From positions 4,284,501-4,348,500 of the forward strand of contig NZ_CP034998.1 of assembly GCF_002531755.2 (NCBI RefSeq): a stretch of DNA of 64,000 nucleotides. The letters run 5' to 3'. The position numbers and the translations under genes are program-made. The notes beneath the pieces were generated by a model that had not been told where the DNA came from, searched no databases, and saw nothing but the letters and a program-made list of their open reading frames with translations. The stretch comes from Rhizobium acidisoli. GTDB lineage: Bacteria > Pseudomonadota > Alphaproteobacteria > Rhizobiales > Rhizobiaceae. Below are positions 55,036 to 64,000 of the stretch, in pieces. How positions within the stretch are numbered: the stretch's first letter is position 1; each line of letters opens with the position of its first letter.

Positions 55036-55083
55036 CCTGGCCGGAGCGGGATAGCGCGCTCGTTCACGGTCTGCACGCTGCGT

Positions 55084-55284
55084 TCAGTGGATCTCGCATT
55101 CGTGCAGCGCCATCAGCAGCTCGTCCTGCGTCTGGTGGCCGGCATGATAAAGGTCGATCGCGATGCTGGCGATGGAAAGGCCCTGCTGGCTGCGAAGCTT
55201 GATGTTGCGCTCGGCGCACCATGTGTAGATGGCGCCGGCGAGAACGTCGACGTCTTCGGACTGAGAGGAAAAAGCTGGCGCCAT
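55084..55284 (-). CDS. small hypothetical protein (66 aa)
   Basis: This soluble, slightly acidic protein contains EDVDVLAGAIYTWCAERNIKLRS followed by GLSIASIAIDLYHAGHQTQDELLMAL, which suggests two helices. It has two cysteines and two histidines but no metal motif. The ATG at 55284 is used instead of a 52-residue upstream extension without similarity. No family recognised; a regulatory or stress role is possible only by neighbourhood. Confidence 0.5.
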   Translation of the reverse strand: MAPAFSSQSEDVDVLAGAIYTWCAERNIKLRSQQGLSIASIAIDLYHAGHQTQDELLMALHECEIH

Positions 55285-55599
55285 GGCTGATACCCTTGGT
55301 TTGATTGTCCCGCGCGTCTGAGGACGCTCTGTTGCTTTGATTCCGCGCCTAATCCTTTCCGGATAGCGATTCCGATTTTTCGGGCTTATGCGCTGACGGC
55401 AGAGACTGAATTCATTTGGAAAACTTGCAAGCGGCATCACGCGGCTGCGTTAACGCAAGTCATGAGCCGACCCATCGCCGTACCGATCTGGGACAAACCG
55501 GCGGCGTCGAACGGCAAGTGTCTCAAATCGGGATCTGCTGAAACGAGAAAAGCCGGAGACGTCTCCGTCCCCGGCTTTCGAGATGCTCTATCGATCGGC
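55285..55599. other. intergenic region with dnaJ terminator
   Basis: This 315-base stretch contains the dnaJ terminator at 55541-55576 and the promoter region of the small minus-strand gene. Nothing else is recognisable. Confidence 0.4.
55541..55576 (-). terminator. intrinsic terminator of dnaK-dnaJ
   Basis: On the minus strand AGCCGGGGACG and CGTCTCCGGCT pair with one mismatch and a short loop and are followed by TTTCTCGTTT. It starts 24 bases after the dnaJ stop. Confidence 0.8.
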
Positions 55600-56730
55600 T
55601 CAGCCTTCGAAGAATTCCTTCATCCGGGCGAAGAAGCCCGTCGATTCGGGATTGTTCTCCTTGGAGGACAACTGCTCGAATTCCTGCAGCAGCTCGCGCT
55701 GGCGCTTGGTCAGCTTTTGCGGCGTCTCGATCTGGATCTGGATGTAGAGATCGCCTGTCTGCGCCGAACGCAGCACCGGCATGCCCTTGCTCTTCAGGCG
55801 GAACTGTTTGCCCGCCTGCGTGCCTTCGGGCACACTGACGCGCGACTTGGTGCCGTCGAGCGTTGCCACGTCGAAGGTGCCGCCGAGAGCAGCCGTCGTC
55901 ATCGAGATCGGAACGGCGCAATAGAGATCGGCGCCGTCGCGCTGGTAGAATTCATGCGGCTTCACCGACAGGAAGATATAAAGGTCGCCTGCCGGTCCGC
56001 CGCGGGCGCCGGCTTCGCCTTCGCCCTGCAGGCGGATGCGTGTGCCGTCCTCGATGCCGGCGGGGATATTGACCGAGAGCGAGCGCTCTTCCGTCACCCG
56101 GCCCTGGCCGTGGCACTTCGGGCAGGGATCGGGAATGATCTGGCCGCGGCCGTGGCAGGTCGGGCAGGTCCGCTCGATCGAGAAGAAGCCCTGTGCGGCG
56201 CGCACGCGCCCGCTTCCCTGGCAGGTGCCGCAATTCTTCGGCTGCGTGCCGGGCTTGGCGCCCGAACCCGAACAGACGTCGCAGGTGATCGAGGTGGGAA
56301 CGCGGATCTGCGCCGTCTTGCCGGAGAAAGCCTCTTCCAGCGTGATCTCCATGTTGTAGCGAAGATCGGCGCCGCGTTCGCGGCCGCCCGACGAGCGCTG
56401 GCGTGCACGCCCGCCACCCATCATCTCGCCAAAAATATCCTCGAAGATGTCGGAGAAGCCGCCGCCGGCAAATCCGCCGCCGCCACCGCCGCCCATGCCG
56501 CCATGCTCGAACGCCGCATGACCATAACGATCATAGGCCGCCCGCTTCTGCGGGTCCTTGAGCATCTCGTAGGCTTCGTTGATCTCCTTGAACTTGCGTT
56601 CGGCGTCCTTGTCATCCGGGTTTTTATCCGGATGGAATTTCATCGCCAGTTTGCGGAAGGCGCTCTTCAGCTCTTTCTCATCCGCCGTCTTGGCTACACC
56701 CAGAGTTTCGTAAAAGTCCGCTTTTGCCAT
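55600..56730 (-). CDS. dnaJ: chaperone DnaJ (Hsp40)
   Basis: DnaJ is a co-chaperone that stimulates DnaK ATP hydrolysis and delivers unfolded clients. The 376 residues show a J domain with the [10 protein letters not shown] motif (near residue 33), a Gly-rich linker ([17 protein letters not shown]), and four zinc-finger CxxCxGxG units. The units are [27 protein letters not shown] and CPKCHGQGR (about 140-220), followed by the C-terminal peptide-binding domain. It follows dnaK on the same strand with an 85-base gap, so it likely shares the dnaK promoter. Confidence 0.97.
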   Translation of the reverse strand: MAKADFYETLGVAKTADEKELKSAFRKLAMKFHPDKNPDDKDAERKFKEINEAYEMLKDPQKRAAYDRYGHAAFEHGGMGGGGGGGFAGGGFSDIFEDIFGEMMGGGRARQRSSGGRERGADLRYNMEITLEEAFSGKTAQIRVPTSITCDVCSGSGAKPGTQPKNCGTCQGSGRVRAAQGFFSIERTCPTCHGRGQIIPDPCPKCHGQGRVTEERSLSVNIPAGIEDGTRIRLQGEGEAGARGGPAGDLYIFLSVKPHEFYQRDGADLYCAVPISMTTAALGGTFDVATLDGTKSRVSVPEGTQAGKQFRLKSKGMPVLRSAQTGDLYIQIQIETPQKLTKRQRELLQEFEQLSSKENNPESTGFFARMKEFFEG

Positions 56731-56815
56731 TAAGGATTAAACCCCGGAAATGGATTTCCGGCTGCCATGGTGAGCAGCCGGATCAGGTGTTGAAGCATAA
56801 CCACGCCGTCGCGGA

Positions 56816-58735
<1,920 letters not shown>

Positions 58736-58848
58736 GTCATTCTCTCCTTGAAGCAAGCTGTCTGAACCCCGAGAAGGCATTCCCTGACAGCCCCTTACGG
58801 GATGGGTCTACTTAAGATTACGCAATCGTGATTGCGGTGATGCGGCGT

Positions 58849-58877
58849 ATATAAGGAGCGGTTTTCTGGACTGCAAG
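58849..58877 (-). promoter_or_regulatory. dnaK promoter, CTTGCA-N17-TTATAT
   Basis: On the minus strand CTTGCA (58877-58872) and TTATAT (58854-58849) are spaced by exactly 17 bases, a good match to the rhizobial sigma-70 pattern CTTGAC-N17-CTATAT. The region is also where a heat-shock RpoH promoter would be expected. An inverted repeat CGCAATC/GATTGCG lies just downstream near the start site. No CIRCE element was seen. Confidence 0.6.
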
Positions 58878-59016
58878 GCGAGAAATGGCCCGGAATCCAG
58901 CAAAACGAATGTGTTGCATTCAATTTTTATAGTCATCGGGAAAGAGGCCGCCCGCCGTCCGGGACGCGGCCGATTTCCGGCGCGTCCGGCTTGTGTCGGC
59001 GATGCAGCCAAAGATC

Positions 59017-61383
59017 TCATTGGCCCATGATCAGATCGAGCAGGGTGGTGCGCCGCGGCTGGACCGAAGAGGTCGATTGCGGCCCCCCGACATCGCCGGG
59101 CGGCACCATGCTGTCGTAGCCGCCTTCGGCAACGTCGGCGGGAGGAACCGGCCCGTTGCCGGAGGTCGCGCCCTGTTGCCGCACAGGCGCCTGCGGATAG
59201 CGGTTGGCGCTGTCGTCGCCGCCGAAGACGCCTGATATAATGCCGCCGATCGTCGAAGGCGGCGCCTCGGCGGTCATCGGCTGCCCGCTGCCCGATTGTC
59301 CATCGCCCGCTTGTCCATTACCAGGGGCTGCCTGCGCCATCGGTTGACCACTGTTCGGATCGGCGATCAACTGGCCGTTGCCGAACAGCGGCGCCGGCGA
59401 AAGACCCTTGTGGGCGGCGATCATGAATTCTTTCCAGGCTTTGGCCGGAAGGCCGCCGCCGGTCACCTTCTTCATCGGTTTGCCGTCGTCATTGCCGAAC
59501 CAGACGCCTGTCGTGAGGTTGCTGGTGAAGCCGACGAAGAGCGCGTCGCGCGAATTCTGCGTCGTGCCGGTCTTTCCCGCCGCCTGCCAGCCGGGGATCT
59601 TGGCGCTCTTGCCGGTGCCGTTGTCGATGACGCCCATCATCATCGCATCCATTTCGGCGACGATCTGCTCGGACAGCACGCGCGGCGGGCTGTCATAGGT
59701 ATTTTCGTAGAGAACTTTGCCCTCGGCGGTCGTCACCCGGCGGATGACGTGCGGCGTCGCCTTATAGCCGCCGTTCATGAAGGCGGCATAGGAGGCGGTG
59801 AGTTCCATCAGCGACACTTCAGAGGTGCCGAGCGCGATCGAGGCATTCGGCTGCAGCTCGCTTTCGATGCCGAGCCGGTGGGCAAGCTTGATCACCTGGT
59901 CCGGCCCGTCATACATCACCAGCTGGGCGGCCACGGTGTTCAGCGACTTGGCAAGTGCGGTCGCCAGCGTCACCTCGCCATTGTATTTCTTCTCGTAATT
60001 TTCGGGCGTCCAGTCGCCGATGCGGATCGGCGCGTCGTTGAACACCGAAAAGGGCGTCAGTCCCTTTTCGAGCGCGGCGGCATAGACGAAGGGCTTGAAC
60101 GAGGAGCCTGGCTGGCGTTTGGCCTTGACGGCCCGGTTGAACTGGCTCGTCGCATAATCCCTGCCGCCGACGAGCGCCCGGATCGCACCGGTGCCGTCGA
60201 TCGAGACGAGGGCCGCCTGCGAAGCGTCGAGCTTTCCGCCCTCCTTGTCGAGCACGTCGACCAGCGATTGCTCGGCTTTCTTTTCCAGCGACTTGTCGAT
60301 GGTCGTATCGACGATGACGTCTTCCTTGACGTCGCCGATCAGACCCGGCAGCTCGTCCATCACCATGTCGGCGACATAGTGCCCGGCGCCCGACCAATAG
60401 CTCTTGGCCGAAGCCGGGGTCTGCGACATCGCGGTCTTGACCTCGGAATCGGTGATGAAACCCTGTTCGCGCATTGCCGCAAGCACGAGCTGGGCGCGCG
60501 CATTGGCGGCGTCCGCATCGCGGGCCGGCGAAAGCCGCGACGGCGCCTTGAGCAGACCGGCCAGCACCGCGGCCTCGCCGAGGTTCACGTCACGCGCCGA
60601 TTTGTTGAAATAGCGGCGTGATGCCGCCTCGACGCCATAGGCGTTCGATCCGAAGAACACCCGGTTGAGATACATGGCAAGGATCTGGTCCTTGGTGTAT
60701 TTCTGCTCCAGCCAGAGCGAGAGCAGCACCTCCTGCACCTTGCGTTCCAGTGTTCTTTCCGGGGATAGGAAGAGGTTCTTGGCGAGCTGCTGCGTCAGCG
60801 TCGAGCCACCTTGCACCATGTGGCCGGCCGTGAAGTTGGTGACGATCGCCCGGCCGAGGCCGAGCGGATCGACGCCGAAATGCGAATAGAAGCGCCGGTC
60901 TTCGATGGCGATGACGGCTTCCGGAATATAGGGCGACATGTTTTCGAGCGACAACGCCTCGCCGCCGGTGGCGCCGCGATTGGCGATGACGCTGCCGTCG
61001 ACGGCGGTGATCTTGACGTTCGGCGGGCGTTCCGGGATCGCCCATGTGCTGGCGCTCGGCATGCGCGAGCCATAATAGACCACCAGCCCGGCAACGCCGA
61101 TGCCGGCCCAGATGAACAGCACGACGCACCAGTAGATGACGCGGCGCACGAAGCCGAACAAGCCGCCGCCTTCGCGTTCCCGCGGCTCGCGCCGCCGCCG
61201 GGGGGCGGCACGCTGCGGCGGCGGTTTTGAGCCGCCGCGCCGAGTGGATCGGCTTCCGGCAATGCGGTCATCGGCATCAAGGGAAAACTCGTCATCGTCG
61301 CGCGCCGGGCGGCCGCTGAAGGACGGTTCGATTCTGTCGCCTGATCTGCTTCTGCCTGCCATCGCCGACCGGTCACACCCCAT
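59017..61383 (-). CDS. class A penicillin-binding protein (PBP1A type)
   Basis: This bifunctional peptidoglycan synthase has 788 residues from this start. A cytosolic Arg/Pro-rich tail (about 1-85) precedes a membrane helix (VIYWCVVLFIWAGIGVAGLV). The glycosyltransferase domain (GT51) has EDRRFYSHFGVDPLGLGRAI and GGSTLTQQLAKNLFLSPERT. The transpeptidase domain (about 370-650) has SSFKPFVYAAALEKG (SxxK), an SLN-type motif in AKSLNTVAAQ and KTGTTQNSRDALFVG (KTG). A long Gly/Gln/Pro C-terminal tail follows. The start could also be ATG 61362. The minus-strand promoter is not evident. It is the enzyme class that beta-lactams inhibit. Confidence 0.93.
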   Translation of the reverse strand: MGCDRSAMAGRSRSGDRIEPSFSGRPARDDDEFSLDADDRIAGSRSTRRGGSKPPPQRAAPRRRREPREREGGGLFGFVRRVIYWCVVLFIWAGIGVAGLVVYYGSRMPSASTWAIPERPPNVKITAVDGSVIANRGATGGEALSLENMSPYIPEAVIAIEDRRFYSHFGVDPLGLGRAIVTNFTAGHMVQGGSTLTQQLAKNLFLSPERTLERKVQEVLLSLWLEQKYTKDQILAMYLNRVFFGSNAYGVEAASRRYFNKSARDVNLGEAAVLAGLLKAPSRLSPARDADAANARAQLVLAAMREQGFITDSEVKTAMSQTPASAKSYWSGAGHYVADMVMDELPGLIGDVKEDVIVDTTIDKSLEKKAEQSLVDVLDKEGGKLDASQAALVSIDGTGAIRALVGGRDYATSQFNRAVKAKRQPGSSFKPFVYAAALEKGLTPFSVFNDAPIRIGDWTPENYEKKYNGEVTLATALAKSLNTVAAQLVMYDGPDQVIKLAHRLGIESELQPNASIALGTSEVSLMELTASYAAFMNGGYKATPHVIRRVTTAEGKVLYENTYDSPPRVLSEQIVAEMDAMMMGVIDNGTGKSAKIPGWQAAGKTGTTQNSRDALFVGFTSNLTTGVWFGNDDGKPMKKVTGGGLPAKAWKEFMIAAHKGLSPAPLFGNGQLIADPNSGQPMAQAAPGNGQAGDGQSGSGQPMTAEAPPSTIGGIISGVFGGDDSANRYPQAPVRQQGATSGNGPVPPADVAEGGYDSMVPPGDVGGPQSTSSVQPRRTTLLDLIMGQ

Positions 61384-61558
61384 GTTCGATCGCGAAGCGT
61401 GACTTCGCACAACGGCACTCTTGCAGGCGCCGTCACCCGACTGAACTGTAAATGCGGCGATTTAACGGGGTGTTAATTATGGAAAGTAAAGCAGAACGCG
61501 CCGATAAAGCGCTGTGCGTCATTCCGGCTTCGTGCGCTGCGCTTTAATTCTATGCATG

Positions 61559-61780
61559 TCAGAACTGGCGGGCTTCGTAATCGTCGAGCGTTTCCGGGTC
61601 CTGCTTATATTCCCATTCGCCGAGATGAAAGCGCCGCCAGATCTGGCCGGAAGGATTGAGGTTCGCCCCATCGGTCAGTCGCACAGGAAGGAGGGGGTTG
61701 TGTTTATGCCAGACGGTAACATCTATAACGGCTGCCCGAGCGCCGAAAAGCCTTGGGAAAACCAGGTAGTCTCGCGTCAT
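61559..61780 (-). CDS. small hypothetical protein (73 aa)
   Basis: This predicted soluble protein has RLFGARAAVIDVTVWHKHNPLL and then SGQIWRRFHLGEWEYKQDPE, a pattern of aromatic and basic residues without a recognised motif. The start follows a palindromic segment at 61854. It lies upstream of the PBP gene on the same strand with a 176-base gap. Codon use and length are compatible with a real gene, but no family is recognised. Confidence 0.4.
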   Translation of the reverse strand: MTRDYLVFPRLFGARAAVIDVTVWHKHNPLLPVRLTDGANLNPSGQIWRRFHLGEWEYKQDPETLDDYEARQF

Positions 61781-61853
61781 CAGGGTCCAGCCTCGAACGG
61801 ATCAAAATCGATCCGCAACGTCTCAAAACTGCAACAAAGAATCCTGCAAGACA

Positions 61854-61871
61854 AGAGCATCACGATGCTCT
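61854..61871. promoter_or_regulatory. 18-bp palindrome AGAGCATC-AC-GATGCTCT
   Basis: Eight-base perfect arms are separated by two bases. The arms resemble the AGAGCATGAT arms of the palindrome at 45966, so it may be a minimal member of the same family. It lies 75 bases upstream of the hypothetical gene starting at 61780 and could be an operator for it. Confidence 0.5.
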
Positions 61872-62114
61872 CACATCAATTGTCGGTGACCTCCCGCAGG
61901 CATGATTGCCGGTCGTTGCAATTGTCACGATCTGACATGCATTGCGCCGACTTTCGCACGCCTGGAGCGTGCTTACTTTCGCGCGGCAATGCTGCCTCGA
62001 GAGCAGCGAGGAAACCAGGCTGACCAGGCGTTGCGCCGAACTGTGCGGGCTGCTTTCGCTACGCCGCCGCAATCTTCTAAGCGGTCGGCGGAACCAAGTG
62101 CGTCCGCGATAGTT

Positions 62115-62236
62115 TAGGAAGAAGCGGGACACCCCCTCAACCCCTCACGTCCCGCGCATGATCGGCCGTCTCCCCTCAACACGCGCCGATCGACATCAGG
62201 CCCGGTGCATCCCTCATGGGAGCGCCGGGCTTTTTC
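62115..62236 (+). ncRNA. candidate trans-acting small RNA with CCCCUC loops
   Basis: Three consecutive hairpins are readable. Hairpin 1 has 7-bp arms GCGGGAC/GTCCCGC (62124-62130, 62149-62155). Hairpin 2 has arms GATCGGC/GCCGATC (62160-62166, 62185-62191). Both have 18-base loops containing CCCCTC. A third hairpin is the terminator at 62200. The C/U-rich loops look like anti-Shine-Dalgarno motifs of rhizobial small RNAs (alpha-r families), though I cannot assign one. The transcript would be about 120 nucleotides. A promoter is not clear, which lowers confidence. Confidence 0.6.
62200..62236 (+). terminator. intrinsic terminator of the sRNA candidate
   Basis: GCCCGG and CCGGGC form the stem, with a further CCC/GGG pair inside, followed by TTTTTCTT. 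No plus-strand protein gene precedes it, so it supports an RNA transcript ending here. Confidence 0.75.
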
Positions 62237-62320
62237 TTATATCGCCCTTCTCGCCTTTTCCGCGCGAAGGACGCTGTCATTAAGATAAGCGGCAGCCTTG
62301 CGGCCGCCGCTCCTGATATC

Positions 62321-63019
62321 TCAGTCGCAGGACGGATCGCCCGGGCGGCAGACGAAGGGCGAAGCCCTGGGGTCCGGGCGATTGTAGGTATCGGCCTTCC
62401 CGCCCTTGAACTGCGGCAGGTCGCGGAAATCCGAACTCCTGGTGTTACCTCTGTTGTCATCCCGACGGTCCGACCTGCGGCTTTCGTCTCTGCGGTCGTC
62501 CCTTCGATTGTCGTCGCGCCAGTCCCGGTCGCGATCCCGATTGCGATCCCCGTAATCGCGATCCCGGTTGCGGTCTCCGTAGTCGCGATCCCGATCCCGG
62601 TTACGGTAGTAATAATCCGGGCCGCGGCTCCAGCGGTCGCGCTCGCGGTAGAAATCGCGGTCGCGGTAGTTGCGGTCCCAATAATTGCCGACACTGAAGC
62701 TGATCATCGGAATGCCGAGCGGGCGGTAATATTGCGGACCGACATAGACACGGCGTTGCTGGTAGACGGCCTGTACATATTGGCCGGACACCCAGCCGCG
62801 ACCGCCATAGAATTCGACGTCGCACCAGTTGACGTTGGAAAGACATCCACGAATTTCGACGGGGGAACCGGCAGGCACGACTGCGACGGCTGGGTAGCGG
62901 GTGCTCGGACCCGCTCGCATGTTGACGTTCGCCGTCGAGTAGCCCTCGGCGGCCTGTGCGATCACCGGTGCCAGCACAAACAGGCCAGCCGCGGCGATTT
63001 TAACAATGAGACTTTTCAC
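62321..63019 (-). CDS. SH3-domain protein with Arg/Asp-rich tail
   Basis: This exported protein of 232 residues has a signal peptide (VKSLIVKIAAAGLFVLAPVI, cleavage near AQAAE). An SH3b domain (about residues 25-95) has NVNMRAGPSTRYPAVAVVPA and LSNVNWCDVEFYGGRGWVSGQ. A hydrophilic tail (about 120-200) then alternates Arg, Asp, Asn and Tyr, including several RDRDYGDRN units. The GTG start at 63019 follows AGGAG. The SH3b part may bind cell-wall peptides; the charged tail is of unknown function and coded by a short-period repeat. Confidence 0.8.
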   Translation of the reverse strand: MKSLIVKIAAAGLFVLAPVIAQAAEGYSTANVNMRAGPSTRYPAVAVVPAGSPVEIRGCLSNVNWCDVEFYGGRGWVSGQYVQAVYQQRRVYVGPQYYRPLGIPMISFSVGNYWDRNYRDRDFYRERDRWSRGPDYYYRNRDRDRDYGDRNRDRDYGDRNRDRDRDWRDDNRRDDRRDESRRSDRRDDNRGNTRSSDFRDLPQFKGGKADTYNRPDPRASPFVCRPGDPSCD

Positions 63020-63200
63020 GCTTCTCACTCCTGGTTGGCGCGTTTTCAGGCAGCGCGGCGCTGCCTTTTCTTGGCATATGCCATCTGTAGGAAAGATAGA
63101 GCGATCGCCCGCATTTGTTAGGTCGCCGCCATTTTCCTTGTCTTTCAATGGTTTATATCCAGGTCGCGATGAACGCAGCTTGAACGAGGGGGATTTTGTG

Positions 63201-63383
63201 ATGCGATATGGCATTTTCGATATGCCGGATGAAATCGCAAACGCGCAGGAGGTGAAGCCGTCGGCTCTGCGATGCGTTAACGATCTGTTAACCTTTAGAC
63301 GGCAGTCTGGCTGCAATACCTGCTTCTCATTGACCACGGATGAACTGGCACTGAGCGAGCGGATGACGAAAGGCCGGTTTTAA
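63201..63383 (+). CDS. possible small protein (60 aa)
   Basis: The ORF starts MRYGIFDMPDEIANAQEVKP and ends FSLTTDELALSERMTKGRF, with GAGGGGGA about nine bases before the ATG. The final codons run into a strong terminator. Its DNA shares 20 bases with a non-coding region at 48886 in which the equivalent frame reads LTTDELA. Either a small conserved protein or part of a small RNA; confidence is low. Confidence 0.35.
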   Translation: MRYGIFDMPDEIANAQEVKPSALRCVNDLLTFRRQSGCNTCFSLTTDELALSERMTKGRF

Positions 63384-63397
63384 CCGGCCTTTTTGTT
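63371..63397 (+). terminator. intrinsic terminator
   Basis: AGGCCGGTTT and TAACCGGCCT pair almost perfectly and are followed by TTTTTGTTATT. It overlaps the end of the possible small gene and also lies just downstream of the M20 gene stop on the opposite strand. Confidence 0.8.
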
Positions 63398-63422
63398 ATT
63401 GCGATCTGGCACGCCCTTTCGT

Positions 63423-64000
<578 letters not shown>

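Larger units (their letters stand above)
61781..62320. other. intergenic stretch with palindrome and sRNA candidate
   Basis: This 540-base region between two minus-strand genes holds an 18-bp palindrome (61854-61871) and a three-hairpin structure on the plus strand ending in a terminator (62124-62236). No convincing protein-coding frame was found. The dense structure suggests a small RNA gene. Confidence 0.6.

Overview
The window looks like ordinary chromosomal DNA of a fast-growing rhizobium, most likely the Rhizobium leguminosarum/etli group. The evidence is high GC with rhizobial codon use, an Irr-type iron regulator beside fabA-fabB, a RIME-type mosaic element, and many short intergenic palindromes of a type common in Rhizobium. 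No phage, insertion sequence, CRISPR array, tRNA or rRNA gene was found. The genus-level call is inference from gene content and order, not from a database comparison.

Layout. 1-15 kb is accessory or stress-related: a truncated DUF3300 gene, a DUF3302/HlyD pair, a SulP transporter, a PPK2-type polyphosphate kinase, an AI-2E family permease, a translationally coupled cation/H+ antiporter and K+ channel pair, two convergent paralogues of a membrane-anchored regulator-like family, and an alpha/beta-hydrolase lipoprotein coupled to an MscS channel. 15-22 kb holds small membrane proteins, irr, and the unsaturated fatty acid operon fabA-fabB-fabI, followed by a hicAB toxin-antitoxin pair. 22-34.5 kb is the conserved translation and RNA cluster read on the minus strand: rimP-nusA-ylxR-infB-rbfA-truB-(hydrolase)-rpsO-pnp, ending near an rsmC-like gene.

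34.7-45 kb contains an MFS transporter gene interrupted by an in-frame amber codon, mltB with a mosaic repeat inserted in frame near its 5' end, and recR, ybaB, dnaX and the 4.5S SRP RNA. HIT and NudC genes follow, then a WYL-type regulator followed by two small genes that each carry the same 23-bp palindrome upstream. 45-55 kb contains pheA, kdsB, a membrane cytochrome c, an AEC transporter, an adenosine kinase, a hydroxyacid dehydrogenase, and the recF-moeB-GNAT operon. 55-64 kb contains dnaJ, dnaK with a readable promoter, a class A penicillin-binding protein, an intergenic stretch with a strong candidate small RNA, an SH3 protein with an Arg/Asp-rich tail, and the C-terminal part of an M20 peptidase.

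The main items for follow-up are: the nonsense mutation at 34814-34816; the in-frame mosaic element in mltB; the paired 23-bp operators downstream of the WYL regulator; the C/U-rich-loop small RNA candidate at about 62.12-62.24 kb; the family of roughly 50-bp palindromes; and a 20-nt sequence shared by two terminator-proximal regions. Start codons were moved from the longest ORF where a ribosome site, gene overlap or family length argued for it; these choices are stated entry by entry.
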